Assembly (NCBI GenBank): GCA_017609145.1
Contig: JAFCEM010000047.1
Location: 1-10,022 of the forward strand
Direction of reading: 5' to 3'
DNA: 10,022 bases
Source: Candidatus Aenigmatarchaeota archaeon
GTDB taxonomy: Archaea; Aenigmatarchaeota; Aenigmatarchaeia; QMZP01
Part shown: positions 9,599 to 10,022 of the stretch, piece by piece
How the letters are laid out: each line of letters begins with the position of its first letter
How positions within the stretch are numbered: the stretch's first letter is position 1
Notes under the pieces: model-generated
What the model saw: only the letters and a program-made list of their open reading frames with translations
Databases searched by the model: none
Told to the model about the DNA's origin: nothing
Translations under genes and position numbers: made by a program

Positions 9599-9919
9599 AT
9601 GGACACTGCAGCTGTCTTAGTCATAACATCTGGATTTTTGGCTGGCTTAATCTTGCGTAGCAAAGGAGTGTCCGTGATGGATATGCTCCAAGGAATGTTG
9701 GTGTATATCCCGGCCCTCATAGTATCCCTTTACGTTGCTATATTGTTCGGTTTGTCAGGAACACTGTCCCTTTCGGGCTGGATAGGCGGGATACTCACAG
9801 CTATTGGACCCATAGGGAATGTGATAGTGGGACCAATAATAGTGGGGCTGTTTTACGGATTGTGCCTTTTGCTCACTGCACTACTCAGCTATCTTGCTAT
9901 GTGGAGAATTGAGCCTTGA
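9599..9919 (+). CDS. Small hydrophobic multi-pass membrane protein, 106 aa
   Basis: Almost entirely hydrophobic, with about three to four membrane helices: residues 5-20 (AVLVITSGFLAGLILR), 32-54 (GMLVYIPALIVSLYVAILFGLSG), 59-76 (GWIGGILTAIGPIGNVIV) and 78-100 (PIIVGLFYGLCLLLTALLSYLAM). It is rich in Gly and Ile, with few charges. The size and composition resemble the small hydrophobic coat or matrix proteins of spindle-shaped and pleomorphic archaeal viruses, but such sequences are easily mimicked, so this is only a suggestion. It starts 22 nt after the pilin-like gene with no strong ribosome binding site (AGAAGAAG upstream), so translation may depend on the upstream gene. Confidence 0.7.
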   Translation: MDTAAVLVITSGFLAGLILRSKGVSVMDMLQGMLVYIPALIVSLYVAILFGLSGTLSLSGWIGGILTAIGPIGNVIVGPIIVGLFYGLCLLLTALLSYLAMWRIEP

Positions 9920-9923
9920 TTTC

Positions 9924-9952
9924 GGGAAGCCCGTTCATTGTTTTAGCTTCCC
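9924..9952 (+). terminator. Stem-loop after the 106-aa gene
   Basis: GGGAAGC (9924-9930) pairs perfectly with GCTTCCC (9946-9952) around a 15-nt loop containing TTTT. It lies just after the stop at 9919 and before the next start, consistent with partial termination or transcript processing between highly and less expressed genes. Confidence 0.4.
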
Positions 9953-9987
9953 ATTCAATCATCGTTAGATATGAAAAGAGGGAAAGG

Positions 9988-10022
9988 ATGAAAGCAAGTG
10001 CAATCGTGGTATTGACGCTGGC
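9988..10022 (+). CDS. Start of an exported or membrane protein (truncated by the window edge)
   Basis: ATG 9988 opens MKASAIVVLTLA..., a basic start followed by a hydrophobic run, as in a signal peptide, pilin-type leader or first membrane helix. GAGGG at 9978-9982, 5 nt before the ATG, is a good ribosome binding site. Only 11 full codons are visible. It would continue the series of surface and membrane genes. Confidence 0.5.
   Translation, partial: MKASAIVVLTL

Overview
The window looks like an archaeal virus, provirus or similar mobile accessory region. The archaeal signals are TATA-box promoters about 26 nt upstream of start codons (apparently leaderless transcripts at 2620, 8227 and 8310), GGTGAT/GAGGTG-type ribosome binding sites, a pilin-type (class III) N-terminus at 8908, and surface proteins packed with N-x-S/T sequons. 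No replication, packaging, integration or host housekeeping gene is visible, so virus, provirus and plasmid cannot be separated from this window alone. All assignments come from reading the sequence; no database search was possible.

Left block (1-2479, + strand): a tightly packed run of very small genes. They include a membrane peptide, a beta-rich unknown, a zinc-binding protein with RAY/KTPK repeats, a protein with eighteen 12-nt repeats, an ASCH-like protein, a 29-residue peptide and two more zinc-binding proteins. Five gene junctions carry near-copies of one 20-nt sequence. In four of them it encodes a shared C-terminal tail (KKEKV or a variant), and it doubles as the ribosome binding site of the next gene. 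The repeat gene is frameshifted; joining two frames restores a long C-terminal region ending in that shared tail.

2480-2619 is the longest gene-free stretch (140 nt). It holds several mutually interacting stem-loops, possibly a structured RNA, followed by the promoter of the next gene.

Surface block (2620-7071, + strand): a very long secreted fibre-like protein (about 992 residues once one missing base is restored) with repeated modules, a dockerin-like calcium motif, YadA-like head repeats and a C-terminal domain typical of viral fibres. A short membrane-anchored protein follows, then a spike-like glycoprotein with signal peptide, Ig-like domains, one C-terminal membrane helix and an acidic tail.

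Right block (7165-10022): two overlapping multi-pass membrane proteins on the - strand diverge from a + strand winged-helix protein with two membrane helices. The two promoters between them are inverted copies of each other, which suggests shared control. Next come a pilin-like protein with a strong TATA box, a GAAA-loop hairpin and a strong ribosome binding site, a hydrophobic 106-residue protein, and the start of another exported protein.

Taken together, the exported fibre, the spike, the pilin-like protein and the small membrane proteins suggest a membrane-assembled or enveloped virion (pleomorphic or spindle-like), or a cell-surface apparatus. That is inference. The two single-base frame breaks could be real decay or sequence errors.
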